Below the pieces are notes generated by a model. The model saw nothing but the letters and a program-made list of their open reading frames with translations, made no database searches and was not told where the DNA came from. Shown in pieces: positions 7,396 through 12,882 of a stretch of DNA of 12,882 nucleotides. The stretch spans positions 1 through 12,882 of the forward strand of contig JAJNPX010000182.1 of assembly GCA_021155145.1 (NCBI GenBank), in the 5' to 3' direction. The DNA is from Acidisarcina sp. (GTDB lineage: Bacteria; Acidobacteriota; Blastocatellia; Pyrinomonadales; Pyrinomonadaceae). The translations under genes were made by a program, and so were the position numbers. The first letter of the stretch is position 1, and every line of letters begins with the position of its first letter.

Positions 7396-8604
7396 TTACC
7401 TTGCGGGTGGCCGCTGACCGATCGGCCTGCCCTGGGCATACGGGCTGCCGCCGGCCGGTGCTCCCGGTCGCGGTGTCCCGCCGCCATAGGCCTGATTAAG
7501 GCCAGAACCGCGCTCGATCAATTCCTTTAGCTCGTCCGCATTGGATGTCCGCTGCATCGCCGCGTCGAGCGTGATCGTCTTTTTGTGATAAAGCGTCGCG
7601 AGCGATTGGTTGAAGGTCTGCATACCGAACTTGTCCTGGCCGGTCTGCATCATCGAATAGATCTGGTGGATCTTATCCTCGCGGATGAGGTTGCGGATGG
7701 CCGCGTTCGGCACGAGTATCTCGAGGGCCATGGCACGCCCGTCGCCCGAGGCTTTCGGCAGCAGGGCCTGACACATTATGCCTTCGAGCACGAGCGAAAG
7801 CTGCGTTCTCACCTGCGCCTGCTGGCCCGCGGGAAATACGTCGATGATGCGGTTGATCGTCGAGTAAGCCGAATTCGTATGCAGCGTGGCAAACGTCAGG
7901 TGGCCCGTCTCGGCGATCCGCAGGGCCATCTCGATCGTCTCGAGGTCACGCATTTCGCCGACGAGCACGACGTCCGGATCCTGTCGAAGCGCGGTGCGCA
8001 GCGCCGAGCCGAACGAGTGCGTGTCTGCCGCGACCTCGCGTTGGTTGACGACGCAGTTCTTGTGATTGTGAAGGAATTCGATCGGATCTTCGATGGTAAG
8101 GATATGGTCGTGGCGGTCAACATTGATCTTGTCGATCATCGCCGCGAGCGTCGTCGATTTACCGGAACCGGTCGGCCCGGTCACGAGCACGAGGCCGCGC
8201 GGCTTTTTGCAGAGGTCGGAAACGATCGGCGGCAGGCCGAGCGCTTCGAACGACTTGATCTCGTACGGAATTGCACGAAATACGGCACCCACCGCACCTT
8301 TCTGATTGAACAGGTTGGCACGAAAGCGTGACATCCCCTTCAATCCAAATGAAAAATCGAGCTCCAGATTTTCTTCAAAACGGTGCTTCTGGGCGTCGGT
8401 CAGGACGGAGTAGGCGAGGCGTTTCGTATCGGCGGGGGTCATCGGCGGATACTCGGCCAGGCCGTTGAGTCGGCCGTGGACGCGGATCTGCGGGGCCGAG
8501 TTGGTCGTAAGGTGAAGGTCGGAACCGCCGGCGTCCGTCATCTTCTTGAGAAGCTCGGGCAGGGTCACCTGCGATTCGACTGAGGTTTGGTTTTCGAAGC
8601 TCAT
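7396..8604 (-). CDS. pilT: Type IV pilus retraction ATPase PilT
   Basis: PilT is the hexameric cytoplasmic ATPase that powers pilus retraction and so twitching motility. I take the ATG at 8604 (402 aa), which starts MSFENQTS. A longer frame to 8682 would translate the hairpin repeat upstream, and its extra residues look non-coding. The N-terminal PAS-like domain contains the family signature GGSDLHLT. Walker A GPTGSGKS is at 143-150. The Asp box IEDPIEF, Walker B VVLVGEMRD and His box GHLTFATLHTNSA follow. AIRNLIRE, the signature that separates PilT from PilB and GspE, is present. The last 36 residues or so form a Gly/Pro/Arg-rich tail beyond the usual PilT end. The gene lacks a visible Shine-Dalgarno. 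Confidence 0.96.
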   Translation of the reverse strand: MSFENQTSVESQVTLPELLKKMTDAGGSDLHLTTNSAPQIRVHGRLNGLAEYPPMTPADTKRLAYSVLTDAQKHRFEENLELDFSFGLKGMSRFRANLFNQKGAVGAVFRAIPYEIKSFEALGLPPIVSDLCKKPRGLVLVTGPTGSGKSTTLAAMIDKINVDRHDHILTIEDPIEFLHNHKNCVVNQREVAADTHSFGSALRTALRQDPDVVLVGEMRDLETIEMALRIAETGHLTFATLHTNSAYSTINRIIDVFPAGQQAQVRTQLSLVLEGIMCQALLPKASGDGRAMALEILVPNAAIRNLIREDKIHQIYSMMQTGQDKFGMQTFNQSLATLYHKKTITLDAAMQRTSNADELKELIERGSGLNQAYGGGTPRPGAPAGGSPYAQGRPIGQRPPAR

Positions 8605-8623
8605 GGTTTTGGTTGGTATCGGC

Positions 8624-8680
8624 TGTTCGTAGTTCGCTGTTCGCGGCTCACGAAGAACCGCAAACAGCGAACGGCGAACC
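8624..8680. repeat. Heptad-repeat hairpin between the basic exported protein gene and pilT
   Basis: Two 25-bp arms (8624-8648 and 8656-8680) are inverted copies matching at 20 positions, around a seven-base loop. The element is built from eight consecutive 7-bp units. Three of the form NNGTTCG occupy 8623-8643, and units of the form NNNCGAA or similar occupy 8651-8678. In the operon mRNA it would fold into a strong stem just upstream of the pilT start. Confidence 0.75.
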
Positions 8681-8683
8681 AAA

Positions 8684-9493
8684 TTAATCTTCGCGGACCG
8701 AAGCTTGCTGCACAGGACGTGCCTTGGGCTGGAGCGAGTTGATCACTTTCTCCGATTCTTCGGCGATCCGTTCTGCAGAATCGACATTCGTATTGGTCGC
8801 GAGGCTGTAGATGCGGCCATCGACCTCGGTGAAATAGAACATTCTGGAATTGAGCCGTCCGCCGGCACCCTGTGATTGGGCGACGACGACGTACACCTTC
8901 TTGCTGCCTACTTCCTTCTGATAGTCGTTCACGACCCAGCCGTTCTCGCGGATCATGCGGTTGATGACCTCACGCCGGAGAGCAGATGTCGGAACCCCGC
9001 CGACCGTACGGTTTCGGCCCGTATCGACCGTCTCGCCGTTTGCCGGCCCGACCACCGAGATCGCAGCCGTTCCGCGGCCGCCATCGACCGAGAACAGCAC
9101 TTCGCTCCCGCTCTGTGCGCCGGGCTGCCAGCCGGTCGGTGCGGTCTGCCCCGACGGAAGAATGGCGGCGCCTTTCTTTTCGGAAGCGGCCGGTTTGGCC
9201 GACGCCACGTTCGTCGTCTCGGCCTGTACCTTTCTGACCTTCGCGAGCCTCATCGGGCGAAGCCGCAGCGCGCGTCGGCGGGCATAGCTCGCCCGCTTCC
9301 GCCGCTCCTGCGCCCGGTAGAGCTGCCACCAGCGCTTGGAATATTTCTTGACGCCCCGCCAATTTCTGGATTTCTTTTTCTTGTACTGCCGCTTCTTGGT
9401 CTTCCCGGCCTCGACCGATTCCGTCGCGATCGGAACGATCGTCCCGATACCGACCAGAAGTGCTAAGGATAGTGCGATTGCCCTTATAACCAT
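8684..9493 (-). CDS. Exported protein with a highly basic N-terminal region, unknown function
   Basis: I do not recognise a named family. The 269-residue product begins with a hydrophobic, Ala/Leu-rich segment (about 4-24) ending in a possible signal cleavage site near SVEAG, so it is probably exported. Residues 31-89 are extraordinarily basic, with 28 Lys or Arg among 59 and a single acidic residue. A low-complexity linker follows to about 150. A compact C-terminal domain (about 180-255) has aromatic-rich strands such as VYVVVAQ and MFYFTEVDGRIYSLATN, resembling small PsbP/DUF1795-like lipid or surface domains, though that is only an impression. The start is set by GGAGGA at 9497-9502, the best ribosome site in the window. 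The gene begins 15 bases after the pilB stop, so it is co-transcribed. A periplasmic role binding an anionic partner such as peptidoglycan, LPS or DNA is possible. Confidence 0.8.
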   Translation of the reverse strand: MVIRAIALSLALLVGIGTIVPIATESVEAGKTKKRQYKKKKSRNWRGVKKYSKRWWQLYRAQERRKRASYARRRALRLRPMRLAKVRKVQAETTNVASAKPAASEKKGAAILPSGQTAPTGWQPGAQSGSEVLFSVDGGRGTAAISVVGPANGETVDTGRNRTVGGVPTSALRREVINRMIRENGWVVNDYQKEVGSKKVYVVVAQSQGAGGRLNSRMFYFTEVDGRIYSLATNTNVDSAERIAEESEKVINSLQPKARPVQQASVRED

Positions 9494-9496
9494 ATT

Positions 9497-9502
9497 TCCT
9501 CC
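9497..9502 (-). promoter_or_regulatory. Ribosome binding site of the basic exported protein gene
   Basis: GGAGGA on the minus strand sits three bases before the ATG at 9493, in the 15-base gap after the pilB stop. It confirms this start and contrasts with the missing or weak sites of nearby genes. Confidence 0.75.
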
Positions 9503-9508
9503 AAATCC

Positions 9509-11341
9509 TTAAAGAACCGTTTCCTTCACGACCTCTTCCACGGTCGTTATTCCTTCCCTTAGTTTGCAGAGTCCTGATTCGCGGAGTGTGATCATCCCGC
9601 ATTCGATGGCCTTGCGGCGAAGTTCGATGGCGCTCGCGCCGATTATGATCAGCTCACGAAGTTCGTCGGTCACTTCCATCACCTCGTACAGCCCGACGCG
9701 GCCCTTATAGCCGGTGCCGAGACACGTATCGCAGCCGCGGCCCTTGTAAAGCTTTATCGACGGTGCTTCCTCCGGCTTGAACCCGATCTCGACCAGGGCC
9801 TCCGGCGGCATATGGATCTCTTCCTTACATTCCTTGCAGATGCGGCGGATCAGCCTCTGTGCCTGAATGATGTTCACCGAGGTCGCGACCAGAAAGGGCT
9901 CGATGCCCATGTTCACAAGCCGCGAGATGGTCGACGGTGCGTCGTTCGTGTGGAGCGTCGATAGGACAAGGTGGCCCGTAAGCGCCGCCTTGATAGCGAT
10001 CTCGGCCGTCTCAAAGTCTCGGATCTCACCGACCAGGATGATGTTCGGATCCTGACGCAGGAATGAGCGAAGCGCCGCGGCAAAGTTGAGCCCGATCTGC
10101 TCCTTCATCTGCACCTGGTTGATGCCCTGAAGGTTGAATTCGACCGGGTCCTCGGCCGTCATGATATTTGTCTCCGGCGTGTTCAGCGACTGGAGCGCGG
10201 AGTAGAGCGTGTTCGTCTTTCCCGATCCCGTCGGGCCCGTGACCAGCACCATCCCGTACGGATTAGCGATCGCACGCTTGAACTTGTCGAGGCTCTCGGG
10301 CTCGAAGCCAAGCTTTTGCATATCGAGCATCAGCTTGTCCTTGTCGAGCAGGCGGAGCACCACCTTTTCGCCAAATAGTGTCGGCAGGGTCGAGACGCGG
10401 AAGTCGAGCTCCCGCGATCGGTCGTCGACCTTTACCTTGATCTTGATTCGCCCGTCCTGCGGCAGACGCTTTTCCGAGATGTCGAGCTTCGACATTATCT
10501 TCAGGCGTGAGATAAGTGCATCCCGCAGCTTCATCGGCGGATGCATCACGTCGTACAGCACGCCGTCGATGCGGAACCGGATCCGAAAATCCTTCTCGTA
10601 CGGCTCCACGTGAATGTCCGATGCCCCGCGGCGAAGCGAATCGACCATCAGCACGTTCACCAGCCGAACGACCGGTGCATCCTCGCTCGCACGTGCAAGC
10701 GTCGCGAGATCGATCTCTTCGTTGTCCTCGATGACCTCGAATTCTTCGCCCTCGTGGCTGGCGAACTCGAATGTTTCGAGCGATACGTCGAGATCGCCGT
10801 CATTGAGTCCGCCGTCCCCTTTGCCGACCTTGGCTGCTTTATTCCCGTTCTTGGCGCTTCGCGTGACCTTCTCGGTCTCGAATGCGATCTGGTCGTTGAA
10901 TATGTCTACCTGTTTCGAGCCGCTGTAGTACTTGCCGATCGCCATCTGGATCGAGGCTTCCGAGGCGATCACCGGTTCGACGTTCAGCCCCGTCATGAAC
11001 TTGATATCGTCCATGGCGAAAACATTCGTCGGATCGGCCATCGCCAGCGTAAGCGTGGCGCCGACCTTCGAAATTGGGAGGATCGTATATTTGAGCGCGA
11101 CCTCCTGAGAGATCAGCCTGATGACCTCGTCCTCGATCTGAAAGAGGTCGAGATTGATCGATGGGACCCCGTACTGGCGGGACAAAACAGCGGTGACAAC
11201 GTCGTCCGAGATCATCCCGAGCTTTACGAGATTCGATCCTAGCCGGCCGCCGCTCGCACGCTGATAATCGAGAGCCTCTCGAAGCTGCTGCGGGGTGACC
11301 AGATTTTCGCGGACAAGAATTTCCCCTAGTTTTGCTGACAT
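9509..11341 (-). CDS. pilB: Type IV pilus assembly (extension) ATPase PilB
   Basis: PilB is the hexameric cytoplasmic ATPase that drives pilin polymerisation. The 610 residues include an N-terminal MshEN/GspE-N domain (about 1-150, starting MSAKLGEILVRENLVTPQQL), where c-di-GMP can bind in relatives. An acidic, low-complexity linker (about 160-225) and the ATPase domain follow. Walker A GPTGSGKT is at 369-376, Walker B LVGEIRD around 436-442 with Glu439, and the His box is GHLVLSTLHTND. The zinc-binding tetracysteine is complete: C502-X2-C505 and C537-X2-C540. These cysteines and the N-terminal domain separate it from PilT. It is the first gene of the operon, about 125 bases behind a strong promoter. 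AAGGAA is the closest Shine-Dalgarno-like sequence but lies far (16 bases) from the ATG. Confidence 0.97.
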   Translation of the reverse strand: MSAKLGEILVRENLVTPQQLREALDYQRASGGRLGSNLVKLGMISDDVVTAVLSRQYGVPSINLDLFQIEDEVIRLISQEVALKYTILPISKVGATLTLAMADPTNVFAMDDIKFMTGLNVEPVIASEASIQMAIGKYYSGSKQVDIFNDQIAFETEKVTRSAKNGNKAAKVGKGDGGLNDGDLDVSLETFEFASHEGEEFEVIEDNEEIDLATLARASEDAPVVRLVNVLMVDSLRRGASDIHVEPYEKDFRIRFRIDGVLYDVMHPPMKLRDALISRLKIMSKLDISEKRLPQDGRIKIKVKVDDRSRELDFRVSTLPTLFGEKVVLRLLDKDKLMLDMQKLGFEPESLDKFKRAIANPYGMVLVTGPTGSGKTNTLYSALQSLNTPETNIMTAEDPVEFNLQGINQVQMKEQIGLNFAAALRSFLRQDPNIILVGEIRDFETAEIAIKAALTGHLVLSTLHTNDAPSTISRLVNMGIEPFLVATSVNIIQAQRLIRRICKECKEEIHMPPEALVEIGFKPEEAPSIKLYKGRGCDTCLGTGYKGRVGLYEVMEVTDELRELIIIGASAIELRRKAIECGMITLRESGLCKLREGITTVEEVVKETVL

Positions 11342-11460
11342 GTGTTCTGAAGCGAGGTTCCTTTTAGTAGCCGTAAGTGGTGGAAATAAAAGGAAGGCGA
11401 GTGATTTTTAGAGAACTGTAGTCTGGGTGTAGAGACCGTAAAGACAACAATGCTAAACAC

Positions 11461-11472
11461 TGTTGCACAACA
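11461..11472 (-). promoter_or_regulatory. Dyad at the pilB transcription start, possible operator
   Basis: TGTTG and CAACA form a perfect five-base inverted repeat around two central bases, immediately downstream of the -10 and over the expected start site. A protein bound here would block initiation. No regulator can be named. Right after it in the leader, AACAGTG and CATTGTT (11446-11464) could pair into a small stem. Confidence 0.35.
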
Positions 11473-11473
11473 A

Positions 11474-11502
11474 ATAATAGTGCTTTGTCACTTGGCTGTC
11501 AA
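11474..11502 (-). promoter_or_regulatory. Promoter of the pilB operon
   Basis: A perfect TTGACA (11497-11502) and TATTAT (11474-11479, five of six consensus bases) are exactly 17 bp apart on the minus strand. Transcription would start near 11467, leaving a leader of about 125 bases before pilB. This is the strongest promoter match in the window and is of sigma-70 type, not sigma-54. Confidence 0.8.
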
Positions 11503-11605
11503 GATTTCTTTTGCACAGGCTGAACGAATTGCGGGCAAAATGACGGGGCCGGGACCGAGAAGCGGCCCGATGCAACCTTGGACCGGTTTGGGCATCTTTT
11601 GGTTA

Positions 11606-12067
11606 ATGTCCGCGAAACTGAAAGCGATCTGTATGGCGGGCCTCGCCGTCGGCGTACTTGACGGCCTCGCGGCGGTCATCTCCTCGGCGCTCCGCGGCGT
11701 CTCGCCCGGCCGCGTATTCCAATATATCGCTAGCGGTGTGCTCGGAAAGGCCTCTTACGAGATGGGCGCCGCAACGGTCCTGCTCGGGATCTTTCTGCAC
11801 TTCGTCGTGGCATTCGGTGCCTCTGCGGTTTTCGTACTCGCCGCCTCGCGGCTCAATTGGCTCGTCCTTCGCCCTCTTGTCGCCGGCCCGATCTACGGCG
11901 TGCTTGTATATTTCTTTATGGGCGAGGTCGTCAGCGCCCTCTCGCGTACCGCCAAACTTCCGCGAACCGCCGCCGGCACTGCTGTCGGCATCCTCATCCA
12001 CATCTTCTGCGTCGGCCTTCCGATAGCACTTTTAACCTCACGCTACTCCGCCCGTGATATCACTTAG
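11606..12067 (+). CDS. Four-helix integral membrane protein, unknown function
   Basis: I do not recognise a named family, though it resembles small membrane proteins I associate with Acidobacteriota and Proteobacteria. The 153-residue product has four hydrophobic segments: about 7-30, 50-80 (containing GIFLHFVVAFGASAVFVLAAS), 88-112 (RPLVAGPIYGVLVYFFMGEVV) and 124-146 (VGILIHIFCVGLPIALL). There is no catalytic motif. I chose the ATG at 11606 rather than the longer frame from 11450, because the longer version would place the pilB promoter inside the coding sequence and its extra residues look non-coding. No Shine-Dalgarno is visible. It is divergent from pilB and ends 15 bases before the convergent last gene. 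The gene is well supported; its role is open. Confidence 0.8.
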   Translation: MSAKLKAICMAGLAVGVLDGLAAVISSALRGVSPGRVFQYIASGVLGKASYEMGAATVLLGIFLHFVVAFGASAVFVLAASRLNWLVLRPLVAGPIYGVLVYFFMGEVVSALSRTAKLPRTAAGTAVGILIHIFCVGLPIALLTSRYSARDIT

Positions 12068-12082
12068 CCCGCCTCTGCCTCG

Positions 12083-12499
12083 TCATCGGTCGGCCGCCTT
12101 GTTCTTCGACCAGTGATTCGCCGCCCTCGGGCTGATCTTCGCCGTACGGAGGTCCAGGATCAGCACGCCGTCCTCATCAGTATCTGCGTCGTAAAACCGC
12201 ACCGTCTCCGGCAGGTCTATTCTGAACTCCCGCATCATACGGTACACGCGGATCTTCTTCCCGCCATAGGATGTATGCACCCGCACCGGATACGCATTCC
12301 GCACCGCCAGCGCCGCCGGCTTTAACCCGATACGATTGTTCACCGTATCAAAAAGCACCACGAACGCCTTCGGCGCACCCATCCGCTCCCACGTAACGCG
12401 GGACATCGCGATCAACCCCTTCGGATTCAACGTCACGTACATCCCCGCATTCTGCGGCTGAATATCTCCCCTCGGTACCTCTCTCCAATCCGGCCTCAT
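12083..12499 (-). CDS. Small conserved-looking protein, unknown function
   Basis: The 138-residue product is soluble and has no signal peptide or membrane segment. Its order of motifs is MYVTLNPKG, a ...VTWERMG...FVVLFD segment, NRIGLKPA, NAYPVR, and a C-terminal VLILDLRTAK. This looks like a beta-rich, SpoVT/AbrB-like small domain followed by a second small domain, but I cannot name a family. I have the impression of similar proteins in Acidobacteriota genomes, which is unverified. The ATG at 12499 is preceded at 11 bases by GGAGGA (12511-12516), somewhat far but the only candidate. A good promoter lies further upstream. It stands alone and is transcribed away from the repeat-rich tail. Confidence 0.75.
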   Translation of the reverse strand: MRPDWREVPRGDIQPQNAGMYVTLNPKGLIAMSRVTWERMGAPKAFVVLFDTVNNRIGLKPAALAVRNAYPVRVHTSYGGKKIRVYRMMREFRIDLPETVRFYDADTDEDGVLILDLRTAKISPRAANHWSKNKAADR

Positions 12500-12526
12500 A
12501 AAACACTCGTTCCTCCCTCTCGTATG

Positions 12527-12555
12527 AATGTATCATATACGGAGCATCGTTTCAA
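12527..12555 (-). promoter_or_regulatory. Promoter of the small unknown-function gene
   Basis: TTGAAA (12550-12555, five of six consensus bases) and TACATT (12527-12532) are 17 bp apart on the minus strand. TG one base upstream of the -10 makes it an extended -10 element. The start site would fall near 12520, giving a leader of about 20 bases that includes the GGAGGA. Confidence 0.55.
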
Positions 12556-12612
12556 GTATGCAATTATTTCCCCGCCGGCCCATCAACGACAATTTGATCC
12601 ACACGAGGCCTC

Positions 12613-12628
12613 CCCGAAGGGCAAATAG
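12613..12628. repeat. 16-bp direct repeat, copy 1
   Basis: CCCGAAGGGCAAATAG occurs here and again, without mismatch, at 12747-12762. This copy lies inside a small stem formed by CCTCC (12609-12613) and GGAGG (12628-12632), with CCGAAGG as an inner hairpin. No gene overlaps it. Confidence 0.85.
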
Positions 12629-12663
12629 GAGGAAGTCTGAAAAGACGAGATCAGAAGAATTGG

Positions 12664-12739
12664 AACCACAAAAAGACACGAAATGGCACTAAACTCAGCT
12701 CTTTCTTTATTTCGTGCTTTTTCGTGTAATTTTGTGGTT
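12664..12739. repeat. Inverted repeat made of 10-bp CACNAAA units
   Basis: Two 20-bp arms (12664-12683 and 12720-12739) are inverted copies with 18 matches. Each arm continues inward as units of the form NCACNAAANN repeated every 10 bp: three on the left from 12666, and three on the right on the opposite strand. About 36 bases separate the arms. Similar CACNAAG/CACNAAA strings are scattered in many bacterial genomes, to my knowledge without an agreed function. Confidence 0.75.
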
Positions 12740-12746
12740 ACAAATT

Positions 12747-12762
12747 CCCGAAGGGCAAATAG
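12747..12762. repeat. 16-bp direct repeat, copy 2
   Basis: This is an identical copy of 12613-12628, 134 bp away. It directly precedes the first of three stem-loops, so the repeat plus hairpins may be one mobile or recurrent unit of the REP/BIME kind. No RAYT transposase is in the window. Confidence 0.85.
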
Positions 12763-12849
12763 CCACGTCCTTCAGGACGTGGAACAGATTCGCCCAACCC
12801 CAAAAGGGCGTTTTAACGTCCTTTTAGCTTCAGCCTCGTTCACGAGGCT
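12763..12849. repeat. Three consecutive stem-loops with TTCA/TTTA tetraloops
   Basis: Stem 1 (12763-12782) has eight perfect pairs around TTCA. Stem 2 (12802-12825) has ten pairs, one of them GU, around TTTA; CGCCC at 12791-12795 can instead pair with GGGCG at 12806-12810. Stem 3 (12832-12849) has seven perfect pairs around TTCA. No T tract follows any of them in a position expected of a terminator, and nothing coding overlaps. The array reaches almost to the window end. Confidence 0.8.
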
Positions 12850-12882
12850 TTCACACGGCGGCATAATCGAAGATATATTCAC

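Larger units (their letters stand above)
11342..11605. other. Divergent intergenic region between pilB and the four-helix protein gene
   Basis: It holds the pilB leader, the start-site dyad and the TTGACA/TATTAT promoter on the minus strand. A GC-rich inverted repeat (GGGCCG at 11546-11551, CGGCCC at 11563-11568) without a T tract lies between the pilB promoter and the rightward gene. I see no convincing promoter for the rightward gene. Confidence 0.5.
12500..12882. other. Non-coding, repeat-rich right end
   Basis: No convincing gene is present on either strand. Bases 12500-12555 hold the leader and promoter of the leftward gene. Bases 12556-12600 show nothing recognisable. From 12609 to 12849 the DNA is nearly all repeats: a direct-repeat copy in a stem, the 10-bp-unit inverted repeat, the second direct-repeat copy and three stem-loops. 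This composition suggests an accumulated or mobile repeat element and not a regulatory region of a single gene. The stretch continues off the window. Confidence 0.7.

Noticed and set aside
8605..8682. N-terminal extension of PilT by 26 residues (start at 8682)
   Set aside because: It would translate the heptad hairpin, and the extra residues are typical of read-through of the repeat. The ATG at 8604 begins just before the conserved PilT N-terminal domain.
11546..11568. GC-rich inverted repeat as a terminator
   Set aside because: Six pairs around an 11-base loop with no T tract on either strand; it may be chance in GC-rich DNA.
11450..11605. Longer N terminus of the four-helix membrane protein (from 11450)
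   Set aside because: This stretch contains the pilB promoter and dyad. The hydrophobic core of the protein begins after the ATG at 11606.
12613..12849. CRISPR array
   Set aside because: Only two exact copies of a 16-bp repeat are present, with unequal contents between and after, and no cas gene is in the window.
12763..12849. Ordinary intrinsic terminators for the leftward gene or an off-window gene
   Set aside because: The stems lack an adjoining T tract on either strand in the right position, and they lie upstream, not downstream, of the only nearby gene.

Overview
The window reads as chromosomal DNA from a GC-rich, Gram-negative-type bacterium. The gene set is a type IV pilus motor cluster, an MreB-family protein, an FHA-GAF-adenylate cyclase and a NifS-type desulfurase. 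With the many starts lacking a Shine-Dalgarno sequence and spacers filled with periodic inverted repeats, it looks to me like Acidobacteriota (Blastocatellia/Pyrinomonadales-like). That placement is an impression from familiarity and was not tested. No CRISPR array, tRNA, rRNA, transposase or prophage gene is visible.

Layout: (1) Bases 1-1656, plus strand: the 3' part of a sigma-54-dependent activator, open through the left edge. (2) 1657-2811, minus: a NifS/IscS-like cysteine desulfurase whose stop codon abuts that of gene 1. (3) 2859-4595, plus: an FHA-GAF-class III adenylate cyclase, divergent from nifS across 47 bp with overlapping candidate promoters. (4) 4672-5745, plus: an MreB-family protein behind its own good promoter. 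(5) 11341 down to 5838, minus: a pilus operon in the order pilB, a very basic exported protein, pilT, pilC, a 76-aa membrane protein, then an intrinsic terminator at 5774-5808. A textbook sigma-70-like promoter lies at 11474-11502. (6) 11606-12067, plus: a four-helix membrane protein. (7) 12083-12499, minus: a conserved-looking small protein of unknown function. (8) 12500-12882: a non-coding, repeat-rich tail.

How the genes fit: PilB (extension ATPase), PilT (retraction ATPase) and PilC (inner-membrane platform) are the motor of a type IV pilus. Pilin, prepilin peptidase, secretin and alignment genes are not in the window. The cyclase would link a phosphothreonine/GAF signal to cAMP, and the MreB homologue would provide an actin-like filament. 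Their closeness to the pilus operon is suggestive only, because they lie on the opposite strand with their own promoters.

The least expected content is in the spacers. Short repeats of about 7 or 10 bp are arranged as inverted arms that form long imperfect hairpins, clearest at 8624-8680 and 12664-12739. Three short stem-loops with TTCA/TTTA loops follow at 12763-12849, beside a 16-bp direct repeat. No known function can be assigned to these from the sequence alone.
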